The position numbers and the translations under genes are program-made. A stretch of DNA of 50,454 nucleotides from Prosthecobacter debontii. GTDB lineage: Bacteria > Verrucomicrobiota > Verrucomicrobiia > Chthoniobacterales > Chthoniobacteraceae. Below, one piece after another: positions 17,082-24,264 of this stretch (within the stretch, counting starts at the first letter, position 1; each line of letters opens with the position of its first letter). Under the pieces are notes generated by a model. That model was not told where the DNA came from. It worked only from the letters and a program-made list of their open reading frames with translations, and ran no database searches. Location: NCBI GenBank assembly GCA_945861385.1, contig CAMAUI010000019.1:1-50454 (forward strand), read 5' to 3'.

Positions 17082-20000
17082 TCATTGCGCCGCGGGTGCG
17101 TCGAGTCGTAGCGCCTTCTCAGCAGCTGTTTTTCCAAAGAGCCAGAACACCGCGGGCGTGACGGCGAGGTCGAGCAGCGTGCTGCTCACGAGGCCGCCGA
17201 CGATGACGACGGCGACGGGGTGCAGGATTTCTTTTCCCGGCTCGTGCGCGGCGAGGAGCAGCGGGACGAGCGCGATGCCGGCGCTGAGCGCGGTCATCAG
17301 CACGGGGACGAGCCGCTCCAGCGTGCCGCGCGTGACCATCGCGCGGGTGAATTTTTCGCCCTCGTGCCGCATGAGGTGCAGGTAGTGCGAGAGCATCATG
17401 ATGCTGTTGCGCGCGGCGACGCCGACGACGGCGATGAAGCCGACGAGCGTGGCGATGCTGATGTTGTTCGTGAGATACCACGTGAGCGCGAGGCCGCCCA
17501 TGAGCGCGAGCGGGATGTTGAGCAGCACTTGCGCGGCGAGCGACGCGCTCCGGAAGTAGCCGTAGAGCAGGAACGCGACGACGACGAGCACGAGCGCGGA
17601 GAAAATCGCGATGCGCTTTGCAGCGGCGCGCTCGGCGGCGGATTCACCCTCGAAGCGCACTTCGTAGCCGGCGGGCAGTGCGACCTTTTCCAGCACTGCG
17701 CGTTCGAGCCGGGCGACGAGGGATTCAACATCGCTGGCGCTCGTGTTCGCGCCCATGACGACGCGGCGGCGCGTGCCTTCGCGGTTGATGACGTTTGGGC
17801 CGTTGCTCTCGTGGACTTCGGCGAGGAGATGCAGCGGGATGCGGCGTCCGTCGGGTAGCTCGACGGGAAATTCGGCGAGCCGCTGCGGCGAGTCGCGCCA
17901 CTCGGGCGGGAGTCGCAGGACGACATCGAGCGGGCCGCGCGCGTCGCGAAGTTCGGCGGCGTGGCGTCCGCCGACGAGCGCGGAGAGCTGGTCGTTCACG
18001 GCGGCGGGCTGGATGCCGTAGGCGCGCGCGCGCTCGGGATTCACGACGATGCGGATCTGCGGGATGGGCACTTGCTTTTCCAAATACACGTCGGTGAGGC
18101 CGGGGATGGCGCGGGCGAGTTTTTCAATCTCCGCGCCTTTCGCGCGCAGCACGTCGAGGTCGGGGCCGAAGATTTTGACGGCGATTTTGAACGAGACGCC
18201 GCTGAGCATGTGCGAGAGCCGGTGGCCGATGGGCTGGCCAACGTTGGTGAAAGTACCGGGGAGATGTGTGGTGAGCTGGTTGCGGATTTCGTCGAACACG
18301 ATTTTGCGCGGACGTCCGCTGTCGTGGAACTCGACGTCGAATTCGTTCACGGAGACGGGCATGACGTGGTCGTCGCGCTCGGCGCGCCCTGTGCGGCGGC
18401 CCACGCTTTTGACCTCGGGGATTTTGCGGAGTATGGCGACGGCGACTTCGCCAATTTCGTTGCTCTGCGCGAGCGATGTGCCGGGCGCCGCGCCGAGCGA
18501 GATGGTGGCGCTGCCTTCGTTGAACTCTGGGAGAAAGCGGCGTCCCATCTGCGGGTAAAGCATGAGCGCGGCGATGAGCAGGATGCCCGTGACCGCGAGC
18601 ACGAGATGCGGCGCGCCAAACGCGATGCGTAGGAACGTGCGCTCGACGGTCCATTTCATCGCGCGGACGAGGAAGCCGTCGGCCTGTAGCACAGATTTCA
18701 AATCTGAGCTACGCAGCAGCAGCGAGCACAGCACCGGGATGACCGTCAGCGAAACGACAAAGCTCGCCGCCATGCTCACGATGGTCGCAATGGCGATGGG
18801 CGTAAAAAGGCACCCCTCCAGTCCTTCGAGACTGAGCAGCGGGAGGAAGACGAGGATGATGAGCACCGTCGCGTAGAGGATGCTGTTTCGCACTTCGCCG
18901 GAGGCGGCGGCGATGACTTCGAGCTTTGGCTTTGGCTCGGGCAGCGCGGCGTTTTCTCGCAAGCGGCGGAAGACGTTTTCCACGTCCACGATGGCGTCGT
19001 CCACGACCATGCCGATGGCGACGGCCAGGCCGCCGAGGGTCATCGAGTTCACCGACACGCCGAACCATTTGAATACGAGCATCGCCGTGACGAACGACAG
19101 CGGCATCGCGGTGAGCGTGATGAGCGTGGTACGGAAATTCAGCAGGAACAAAAACAGCACGATGGTCACCATGATGGCACCGTCACGGATGGCTTCCTTG
19201 AGATTGCCGATCGCGTGAGAAATGAAATCGCCCTGCCGGAAAAGCAGCTCCACCTCGACGCCCGCGGGCAGCGACGGCTTCAGCTCGGCAAGCGCCCTCT
19301 CGATTTCCGCGGTGAGCTTCAGCGTGTCGAAGCCGGGCGATTTATCCACGCTGAGGATGACGCCCGGCGCTCCGTTCACGCTCGCGTCGCCGCGCATCGG
19401 CTGCACGCCGTGCTCGACGCGCGCCACGTCGCTGATGAGCACCGCGCGGTCGCCGTTCATTTTGACCACGGTGCCGGCAAGGTCGGATAGGTCGGTGGTC
19501 ATGCCGAGATTCCGCACCATGATTTCCTGCGTGCCGGTCGTGAGGTAACCGCTGGTCGAATTGCCCGCGGCTTTCGCCACTGCTGCCTCCAGCTCGGCGA
19601 AAGTGACGCCCATCGCCGCGAGCCGGTGCGGGTCGGGCATGATATGGACTTGTTTCACGCCGCCGCCGATGGCGAGGACTTCGGCGACGCCCGCGATGCT
19701 TTGCAGCCGCCGCGCGACCGTCCAGTCGGCGAGCGTACGAAGGTCGCGCGCTGGCATTTTCTCACTCCGCAGCCCGACGAGCAAAATCTCGCCCATGAGC
19801 GACGAGACGGGCGTGAGTCCCGGCCGCACGCCTTCGGGCAGCCGCGCGGTTTGCAGCCGCTCCTGCACGAGCTGCCGCGCGCGGTAAATATCCGTGCCCC
19901 ACGCAAATTCCGCGAAGACGAGCGAGAGGCTCACGTCGCTGCTGGAGCGCAGCCGATCGAGCCCACCGACGCCCTGCACCGCCGCTTCGATGGGCTGCGT

Positions 20001-20195
20001 GACAAGCGTCTCGACTTCCTCCGGCGCGAGTCCCGGCGATTCGGTGAGGATGGTGACGGTGGGCTTCGTCATGTCCGGCAGCACCTCGACCGGCAGCTCG
20101 CGCGTCGTTTGCACGCCGAGCACGAGCAGCAGCAGCGAGAGCGCGAGGACCATGGGCCGATGCCGGAGGGAGAAATGGATGAGCCTATTGAGCAT
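17082..20195 (-). CDS. Heavy-metal-type RND efflux pump (CzcA/CusA family)
   Basis: A 1037-residue inner-membrane RND transporter driving proton-coupled export through a tripartite channel. The first helix and start (MLNRLIHFSLRHRPMVLALS) are typical. The TM4 motif LGGLAVAIGMVVDDAIVDVEN carries the acidic proton-relay residues. GVAARNSIMMLSHYLHLMRHEG and EPGKEILHPVAVVIVGGLVSS near the end are CzcA/CusA hallmarks. The metal specificity cannot be read. It is separated from its fusion protein and outer-membrane factor genes by 1.5 kb of oppositely oriented toxin-antitoxin genes. A palindromic repeat is embedded in frame at 18686-18712. The ATG at 20195 has a good ribosome site (AAAGGA) upstream. 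Confidence 0.95.
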   Translation of the reverse strand: MLNRLIHFSLRHRPMVLALSLLLLVLGVQTTRELPVEVLPDMTKPTVTILTESPGLAPEEVETLVTQPIEAAVQGVGGLDRLRSSSDVSLSLVFAEFAWGTDIYRARQLVQERLQTARLPEGVRPGLTPVSSLMGEILLVGLRSEKMPARDLRTLADWTVARRLQSIAGVAEVLAIGGGVKQVHIMPDPHRLAAMGVTFAELEAAVAKAAGNSTSGYLTTGTQEIMVRNLGMTTDLSDLAGTVVKMNGDRAVLISDVARVEHGVQPMRGDASVNGAPGVILSVDKSPGFDTLKLTAEIERALAELKPSLPAGVEVELLFRQGDFISHAIGNLKEAIRDGAIMVTIVLFLFLLNFRTTLITLTAMPLSFVTAMLVFKWFGVSVNSMTLGGLAVAIGMVVDDAIVDVENVFRRLRENAALPEPKPKLEVIAAASGEVRNSILYATVLIILVFLPLLSLEGLEGCLFTPIAIATIVSMAASFVVSLTVIPVLCSLLLRSSDLKSVLQADGFLVRAMKWTVERTFLRIAFGAPHLVLAVTGILLIAALMLYPQMGRRFLPEFNEGSATISLGAAPGTSLAQSNEIGEVAVAILRKIPEVKSVGRRTGRAERDDHVMPVSVNEFDVEFHDSGRPRKIVFDEIRNQLTTHLPGTFTNVGQPIGHRLSHMLSGVSFKIAVKIFGPDLDVLRAKGAEIEKLARAIPGLTDVYLEKQVPIPQIRIVVNPERARAYGIQPAAVNDQLSALVGGRHAAELRDARGPLDVVLRLPPEWRDSPQRLAEFPVELPDGRRIPLHLLAEVHESNGPNVINREGTRRRVVMGANTSASDVESLVARLERAVLEKVALPAGYEVRFEGESAAERAAAKRIAIFSALVLVVVAFLLYGYFRSASLAAQVLLNIPLALMGGLALTWYLTNNISIATLVGFIAVVGVAARNSIMMLSHYLHLMRHEGEKFTRAMVTRGTLERLVPVLMTALSAGIALVPLLLAAHEPGKEILHPVAVVIVGGLVSSTLLDLAVTPAVFWLFGKTAAEKALRLDAPAAQ
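18686..18712. repeat. In-frame palindromic repeat inside the RND gene
   Basis: Two 12-bp arms (18686-18697 and 18701-18712), one mismatch, around a 3-bp centre; the right arm reads AATCTGAGCTAC. It encodes residues around LRSSDLKSVLQA in the loop between the two halves of the pump, where length variation is tolerated. It looks like an inserted REP-type unit. Confidence 0.6.
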
Positions 20196-20227
20196 TGGCT
20201 TGTCCTTTCCTTTCTGAGTCTTGACGG

Positions 20228-20246
20228 GTGCTATCAACGATAGCAC
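20228..20246. promoter_or_regulatory. Palindromic operator of the FitAB-type module
   Basis: A perfect 8-3-8 inverted repeat GTGCTATCAACGATAGCAC ends 8 bp before the antitoxin ATG. A TTGACG hexamer at 20221-20226 just upstream could be its -35 element. From memory, the Neisseria FitA half-site is TGCTATCA/TGATAGCA; the left arm here contains TGCTATCA exactly and the right arm differs by one base. The expected reader is the FitA-FitB complex, giving autorepression. Confidence 0.75.
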
Positions 20247-20254
20247 TGTGCGGC

Positions 20255-20503
20255 ATGACCCAATTACTTGTCAGAAATGTCCCCGACGCGCTCGTGAAGA
20301 AGCTGAAGCGCCGTGCTGTTGAGCATGGAGTTTCGGCTGAGGAAGAGCATCGGCGAATTCTAAAGTCCGCGCTCTCTGCTCCGGTATCCAAAAAGTCAAA
20401 GCGCACGTTGTTCGATGCGTTTCGTGAATTGGGACGAATCGCGCCTGACTTTGAATTTGAACGCGACCGCAGCCGCACACGCCGCCGCCCTGTGGAGTTG
20501 TGA
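20255..20503 (+). CDS. FitA-like ribbon-helix-helix antitoxin
   Basis: An 82-residue antitoxin. MTQLLVRNVPDALVKKLKRR followed by AVEHGVSAEEEHRRILKSAL is a FitA/Arc-type ribbon-helix-helix DNA-binding domain (1-40). A flexible basic C-terminus (41-82, with LFDAFRELGRIAPDFEFERD) is the part expected to wrap the toxin. It would neutralise the adjacent PIN toxin and repress its own promoter through the palindrome at 20228-20246. The ATG at 20255 is preferred to the GTG at 20228, which lies in the palindrome. The stop overlaps the toxin start by 1 nt (TGATG). It lies opposite to, and inside, the RND operon. Confidence 0.93.
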   Translation: MTQLLVRNVPDALVKKLKRRAVEHGVSAEEEHRRILKSALSAPVSKKSKRTLFDAFRELGRIAPDFEFERDRSRTRRRPVEL

Positions 20504-20913
20504 TGCGGTACCTGCTCGACACGAATGCGATTTCCGAAATGCGAAAAGTAGAGCGCGGAAATCGAGGGTTCCAAAATTGGGCATCTGCCAATGATCCTGC
20601 GCTTTGTGCGGTGAGTGTCATCACCATCGGGGAAATTCGCAGGGGAATTGAAGATAAGCGAAAGAAGGATGCCGCGCAGGCGCGGGATATTGAGGCTTGG
20701 CTGGAATGCGTGCTGGCGGAATTTGCAGACAATTTGCTGCCTGTGACTGAAGCAATCGCTGAACAGTGGGGGCGGTTGATTAGTGCGACTGATATTTCCG
20801 ATCCCGACGGATTGATCGCAGCCACCGCGCTCGAACACAACCTCACGCTCGTCACGCGTAACGTGAGTGACTTTGAGGATACGGGCGTGCGGATTTTGAA
20901 TCCGTGGAAATAG
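20503..20913 (+). CDS. FitB/VapC-like PIN-domain toxin
   Basis: A 136-residue PIN-domain ribonuclease toxin expected to cleave RNA when the antitoxin is lost. The acidic active-site residues are visible: D6 in YLLDTNAISE, E44 in VITIGEIRRG, D102 in SDPDGLIAATAL and D123 in TRNVSDFED. The length is typical. The ATG at 20503 overlaps the antitoxin TGA; a GTG one codon earlier (20500) is also possible. No lesion is seen, so the toxin looks functional. Its stop lies 10 bp before a duplicated fragment of the fusion-protein gene. The RNA target is unknown. Confidence 0.95.
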   Translation: MRYLLDTNAISEMRKVERGNRGFQNWASANDPALCAVSVITIGEIRRGIEDKRKKDAAQARDIEAWLECVLAEFADNLLPVTEAIAEQWGRLISATDISDPDGLIAATALEHNLTLVTRNVSDFEDTGVRILNPWK

Positions 20914-20922
20914 TGCGCTGAG

Positions 20923-20953
20923 GCTCGTGGCTGAACCTCCTTCGGTTTCCGAA
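20923..20953. repeat. Left copy of duplicated fusion-protein 3' end
   Basis: Thirty-one bases match 21724-21754 at 28 positions. Read leftward it still encodes RKPKEVQP, the last residues of the membrane fusion protein, but the stop codon has become CGA. It lies just after the FitB stop and before the MntA-HepT pair. Confidence 0.8.
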
Positions 20954-21076
20954 CCGGAGTCCGCGACTGCGAGGATGATGGGGTGGTGCTGGAAGGAGAA
21001 ATGGGCTAGCCGGTCTGGCATACTGAAGCCGCAAAGTGAGGTTGCCGCGTGGCGTCCGCCGCGGCATGGTGCGGCC

Positions 21077-21370
21077 ATGTCGAAACGGGAACTCATCGCA
21101 AAAAACCGTGAGGCCATTCTCGCGCTGGCGGCAAAACACGGCGCGACGAATGTCCGCATTTTCGGCTCCGTCGCGCGGGGCGAGGACGACGAGACGAGCG
21201 ACATTGATGTGCTGGTGAACATGGAGCCGGGGCGGAGTCTTTTCGACATGGGCGGCTTGCTGATGGATCTGCGCGAGCTGCTCGGGTGCAAGGTGGACAT
21301 CGTCCAGGACCACGAGGGGATGAAGCCGCGTTTGCGGAAGAATGTGATGCGCGATGCGGTGCCGGTATGA
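21077..21370 (+). CDS. mntA: MntA-like nucleotidyltransferase antitoxin
   Basis: A 97-residue minimal nucleotidyltransferase. The motif GSVARGEDDETSDIDVLV (30-47) gives the GSxARG loop (30-35) and the metal-binding D42 and D44; a third acidic residue is D74 in CKVDIVQD. In the MntA-HepT type VII toxin-antitoxin system this enzyme AMPylates a tyrosine of HepT to silence it. All catalytic residues are present. The ATG at 21077 matches the family start; an earlier in-frame GTG at 20927 would begin inside the duplicated repeat. The stop overlaps the hepT start in an ATGA. Confidence 0.93.
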   Translation: MSKRELIAKNREAILALAAKHGATNVRIFGSVARGEDDETSDIDVLVNMEPGRSLFDMGGLLMDLRELLGCKVDIVQDHEGMKPRLRKNVMRDAVPV

Positions 21371-21735
21371 GGAGCACCCGCGAGCGGCTGGAGGACATCC
21401 TCGATCAAATCATACTGCTCGAAACTCACGCCGGCGGGCAGCAGGCGCGATACAACTCGGATGTCGTGCTCCAGACGTTTTGCCTCAAGTGCATCGAAGT
21501 CATTGGTGAGGCAGCGTTCAAATTGCCGAAGCATCTGCTCGCGCGTTACCCCGCAATCCCTTGGAGCAACATCATCGGCACGCGGCACATTCTCGTTCAC
21601 GATTACTTCGATGTTCGGCTTGAGGTGATTTGGCGCGTCGTGGAGCAGCACCTTTCGCCACTCCACGCCGAAGTGGAGAAGATGCTGCGGGAACTTCCCG
21701 CGGATGAAACTGGAGACAAACCCGCTCACGGCTGA
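21367..21735 (+). CDS. hepT: HepT-like HEPN ribonuclease toxin
   Basis: A 122-residue HEPN-domain toxin. The key motif is R73-HILV-H78-D-Y80, the R-x4-H RNase site with the tyrosine that MntA AMPylates. An all-helical HEPN pattern is seen (RERLEDILDQIILLE, LQTFCLKCIEVIGEAAFKLP). It is coupled to the antitoxin through ATGA. Its final 10 bp overlap the convergent fusion-protein gene, and its stop lies inside the right-hand copy of the duplicated sequence, so the module ends exactly against that gene. It looks intact. Confidence 0.93.
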   Translation: MRSTRERLEDILDQIILLETHAGGQQARYNSDVVLQTFCLKCIEVIGEAAFKLPKHLLARYPAIPWSNIIGTRHILVHDYFDVRLEVIWRVVEQHLSPLHAEVEKMLRELPADETGDKPAHG

Positions 21736-21754
21736 ACCTCCTTCGGCTTCCGAA
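21724..21754. repeat. Right copy of duplicated fusion-protein 3' end
   Basis: This is the true 3' end of the membrane fusion gene (leftward IRKPKEVQP and stop), matching 20923-20953 at 28 of 31 bases. The two direct copies flank the MntA-HepT pair. Confidence 0.8.
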
Positions 21755-22925
21755 TCGCGGCCGCGAGCAGCAGGACGAGCAGCAGCGCATTTGCGGCGAG
21801 CGAGGCTTTGGTGAGCGCGGACATTTCGTGGGAGTGATGATGGTGCTCGGCGGTCGCGCCTCCGGCTTTGGCGGCGGCTTGTTGCTCGGCAGTAATCTCG
21901 CTGCCGTCTTCGTTGTGCGGGTGACCGTGGGCGGCATCGAGGGCATCTTTCAAACTGACGCTGCCTTTTCCGGCAAAGCCGAGCGAGTAGGCACCGGTGG
22001 TCACGACTTCGTCGCCCGCGGTGAGGCCAGCGGTGATTTCGACGCTCCGCTCGTTCATCGTGCCGACTTGCACGGGGATGCGGACGAAGGCGTGCTTCAT
22101 CGTCGTGTCGTAGTGGCGGCGATAGACGCTGCGGTTGGTCGCGTCGCCTTGCAGCGCGGCGCGTGGGACGGTGAGCACGGCGTCGCGTTTGCCGGTGACG
22201 AAGGAAAACTCGGCGCGCATCCCGGGACGCAGCGCGTAGTCTTCGTTGGGTAAATGAAACGCGGCCTCGATGGTGCCGCTTTTCGCGTCCACTTCCGCGC
22301 CGATGTGCGCGAGTTCGGCGGTGAATTCCTTCCCGCCGAGCGCAAGCACGCGGATGCGCGCGGTCATGCCTTCCTTCAGCTTCGAGACGAGGTGTTCGGG
22401 CACCGCGGCGGTGGCGTGGACGGTGGAAAGGTCGAGAATTTCCACGAGCGAATCCGTCAGCTCGACGGGCTGGCCCTCGACGACATTCACCTTGCTCACA
22501 AGCCCGCCGATGGGTGCTGGGATGCGGATGCGCGGCGGTGGGTCGCCGGGCTGGCGCGCCTCGATGACGAGTGCCTCGGAGGACATCTTGATTCGCGTAT
22601 CAATGTGCGCCTCGACGCTCACGACGCGGCCGGGGATGCGGCTGCTGACGACGGCACGGCGTCCCGGCGCGACGTTGATGCGGCCCAGTGCGAAGACGGT
22701 TTCTTCAAAGTCCGTCTCCTCCGCCTCGACGGTTTCGATGCGGAGATTTTTCTCGCCCGCCTCAGTGAGGATGATGGTATTCGCCGCTTCCTCGGGCGGA
22801 ATTGCGGCGTGGATGGTCGCGGCGAGGAACAAGGCGAACATCCAACGTCCAATGCGCGGTGGACGGCGAACGAAGCTCGACGGTTGTTCGCCGCGGGTGT
22901 GTGGCATTGAGCGTTGGACGTTCAT
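21726..22925 (-). CDS. RND membrane fusion protein (HlyD/CzcB family) with His-rich tail and C-terminal TM helix
   Basis: A 399-residue periplasmic adaptor for the RND pump. The core shows the lipoyl/barrel-sandwich regions (RIPGRVVSVEAHIDT, IRIPAPIGGLVSKVNVVEGQ) and the membrane-proximal segment ITAGLTAGDEVVTTGAYSL. After the normal fold come a His-rich stretch (HGHPHNEDGS, EHHHHSHE) and a hydrophobic helix (ASLAANALLLVLLLAAAIRK), both unusual. The ATG at 22925 overlaps the upstream stop (ATGA), but codons 1-28 are encoded by a palindromic element. A second ATG at 22841 gives MFALFLAATIHAA, a normal signal sequence, and may be the ancestral start. Confidence 0.93.
   Translation of the reverse strand: MNVQRSMPHTRGEQPSSFVRRPPRIGRWMFALFLAATIHAAIPPEEAANTIILTEAGEKNLRIETVEAEETDFEETVFALGRINVAPGRRAVVSSRIPGRVVSVEAHIDTRIKMSSEALVIEARQPGDPPPRIRIPAPIGGLVSKVNVVEGQPVELTDSLVEILDLSTVHATAAVPEHLVSKLKEGMTARIRVLALGGKEFTAELAHIGAEVDAKSGTIEAAFHLPNEDYALRPGMRAEFSFVTGKRDAVLTVPRAALQGDATNRSVYRRHYDTTMKHAFVRIPVQVGTMNERSVEITAGLTAGDEVVTTGAYSLGFAGKGSVSLKDALDAAHGHPHNEDGSEITAEQQAAAKAGGATAEHHHHSHEMSALTKASLAANALLLVLLLAAAIRKPKEVQP
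22837..22925. repeat. Nested palindromic element at the start of the fusion-protein gene
   Basis: Outer arms 22837-22855 and 22904-22922 pair at 16 of 19 positions. An inner perfect 7-bp stem GGCGAAC/GTTCGCC lies at 22865-22871 and 22886-22892. The element runs into the ATG at 22925 and the stop of the upstream gene. A mobile REP/MITE-like unit is likely. Confidence 0.65.
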
Positions 22926-24154
22926 TGTTTTCCTCCGATTGCAGTTTGGTGTTTCGCGCGGGCGAGGTGCCAGTCGCGCAGGGCGTCGAGACGTTGTGCT
23001 TCGAGTTCAAAGCGCCGCCCGCGCGCGCGGATGACTTCCGGCAGCGGCGTGAGCCCGGCGGCGTAGCTGGCGCGGAGTTGATCCTCGATCTGTCTGGCCT
23101 GCGGGATGAGCTTGCCGTCAATGTCCGCGACGATTTTTGCGAGCGCGGCCATCTCGCCGCGTGCGGCAGCCGCCTCTGCGCCGGCCTGCGCGGCGACGGC
23201 TTCGATTTCCTTTTCCGTACGCTTTGCGGCGGCGGTGGCTTCGCGGATTTGCCCCTCGTTTTTATTGAAGAGCGGCAGCGGCAGGCTGAACTTCAGCCCG
23301 AACATCGTGTCGCGCTCGAAGCCATCCGGCGCATCCTCAGCAAGTTCGTGCGTGGCCATCAGCCCGGCGCTGAAGTCCTCCCACTTGCCCGCCTTCGCCA
23401 GCTCGGCGTTTTGCCTCGCAGCGTCCGCGTTCGCGTGTGCTGCGCGGACATCGCCACGCGCTGCGACACTCGCGCCCTTCGCGGGCAGCGCACCCGGATC
23501 GCCGAGAGCGCCGGTGATTTTCACGGCATCGCCGGCGCCGACGCCGAGCAGTGGGCGCAGCGTGCCGAGCAGCGCGACCTTTTCCACATCGAGCATGAGC
23601 ACCTGCGTGCCAAGTTGCTTCGACTCGAGTTCGACCTGCGCCGCGTCCACGACAGATGCCTCGCCCGCCTGCACGCGCTTGGTCATAAAGGCGGCGAGCT
23701 CCTCGCTGGCGAGAATTTGCCGCCCGCGCAGCTCGCGTTCGTTTTCCAGAGCGATGAGGCCCACGGCGGCGGCGCGCACCTCGCCCGCGAGCCTGCGCTC
23801 GGCGTCGCGCACCTCGGCGGCGGCGGCGGTGAGTTCCGCGCGGGAGACGGCTTTTTCCAAAGCCAGCCGCGCGGTGCGCGGGAACTTCTGCATCCAAGCC
23901 ACGCCAACGCCGTGCTCGCGCGAGCGGACATTCTGCGAAAGATCGAACTCCAGCTCGGGATTTGGCCTGCGCCCGGCAGCGTCCAGCCGCCCGCGGGCCT
24001 CCTCGATGCGCAGGCGCGCCGCCGCGAGCGCGGGGTTGTGTTTGATGGCGTAAGCTGCCGCCCCCTCGACGGAGAGCGAGACTTCGCGAGCCAGCGCCGG
24101 TGCTGCAAAGGCTGCGCAGACGATGGTTGAAATGAGAATGGTGCGTGGAATCAT
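22922..24154 (-). CDS. Outer membrane efflux protein (CzcC/TolC family)
   Basis: A 410-residue outer-membrane factor of the metal RND locus. The signal peptide is MIPRTILISTIVCAAFAAPALA. It is followed by VEGAAAYAIKHNPALAAARL, the typical OEP entrance helix, then AAGRRPNPELEFDLSQNV and long Ala/Glu heptads (AAEVRDAERRLAGEVRAAAV). Size and motifs resemble CzcC. It comes before the fusion protein and overlaps its start by 4 bp, giving the order outer factor, adaptor, pump seen in czcCBA-type operons. The ATG at 24154 is unambiguous. Confidence 0.92.
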   Translation of the reverse strand: MIPRTILISTIVCAAFAAPALAREVSLSVEGAAAYAIKHNPALAAARLRIEEARGRLDAAGRRPNPELEFDLSQNVRSREHGVGVAWMQKFPRTARLALEKAVSRAELTAAAAEVRDAERRLAGEVRAAAVGLIALENERELRGRQILASEELAAFMTKRVQAGEASVVDAAQVELESKQLGTQVLMLDVEKVALLGTLRPLLGVGAGDAVKITGALGDPGALPAKGASVAARGDVRAAHANADAARQNAELAKAGKWEDFSAGLMATHELAEDAPDGFERDTMFGLKFSLPLPLFNKNEGQIREATAAAKRTEKEIEAVAAQAGAEAAAARGEMAALAKIVADIDGKLIPQARQIEDQLRASYAAGLTPLPEVIRARGRRFELEAQRLDALRDWHLARAKHQTAIGGKQ

Positions 24155-24238
24155 GGTCGTTGAGTGTGTGAGTGAATAATAGAGACGTCACGGCACGGGG
24201 CAGCGCGGATGGCGCACGTGCGCGTGAATGGCGGAAGA

Positions 24239-24258
24239 GCAGCCGCGAGCGCGGCTGC
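24239..24258. other. Strong GC-rich hairpin between two RND-locus genes
   Basis: A perfect 9-2-9 inverted repeat (GCAGCCGCG / CGCGGCTGC) lies 6 bp after the leftward stop at 24265. There is no clear U-run, so it may stabilise the upstream message or attenuate rather than terminate. A separate 12-bp palindrome GCGCACGTGCGC lies nearby at about 24212-24223. Confidence 0.45.
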
Positions 24259-24264
24259 GCGGAG

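Noticed and set aside
20185-21729. 514-residue open frame on the minus strand across the toxin-antitoxin genes
   Set aside because: Antisense to four genes with intact active sites. Only the short RKPKEVQP remnant in another frame is meaningful.
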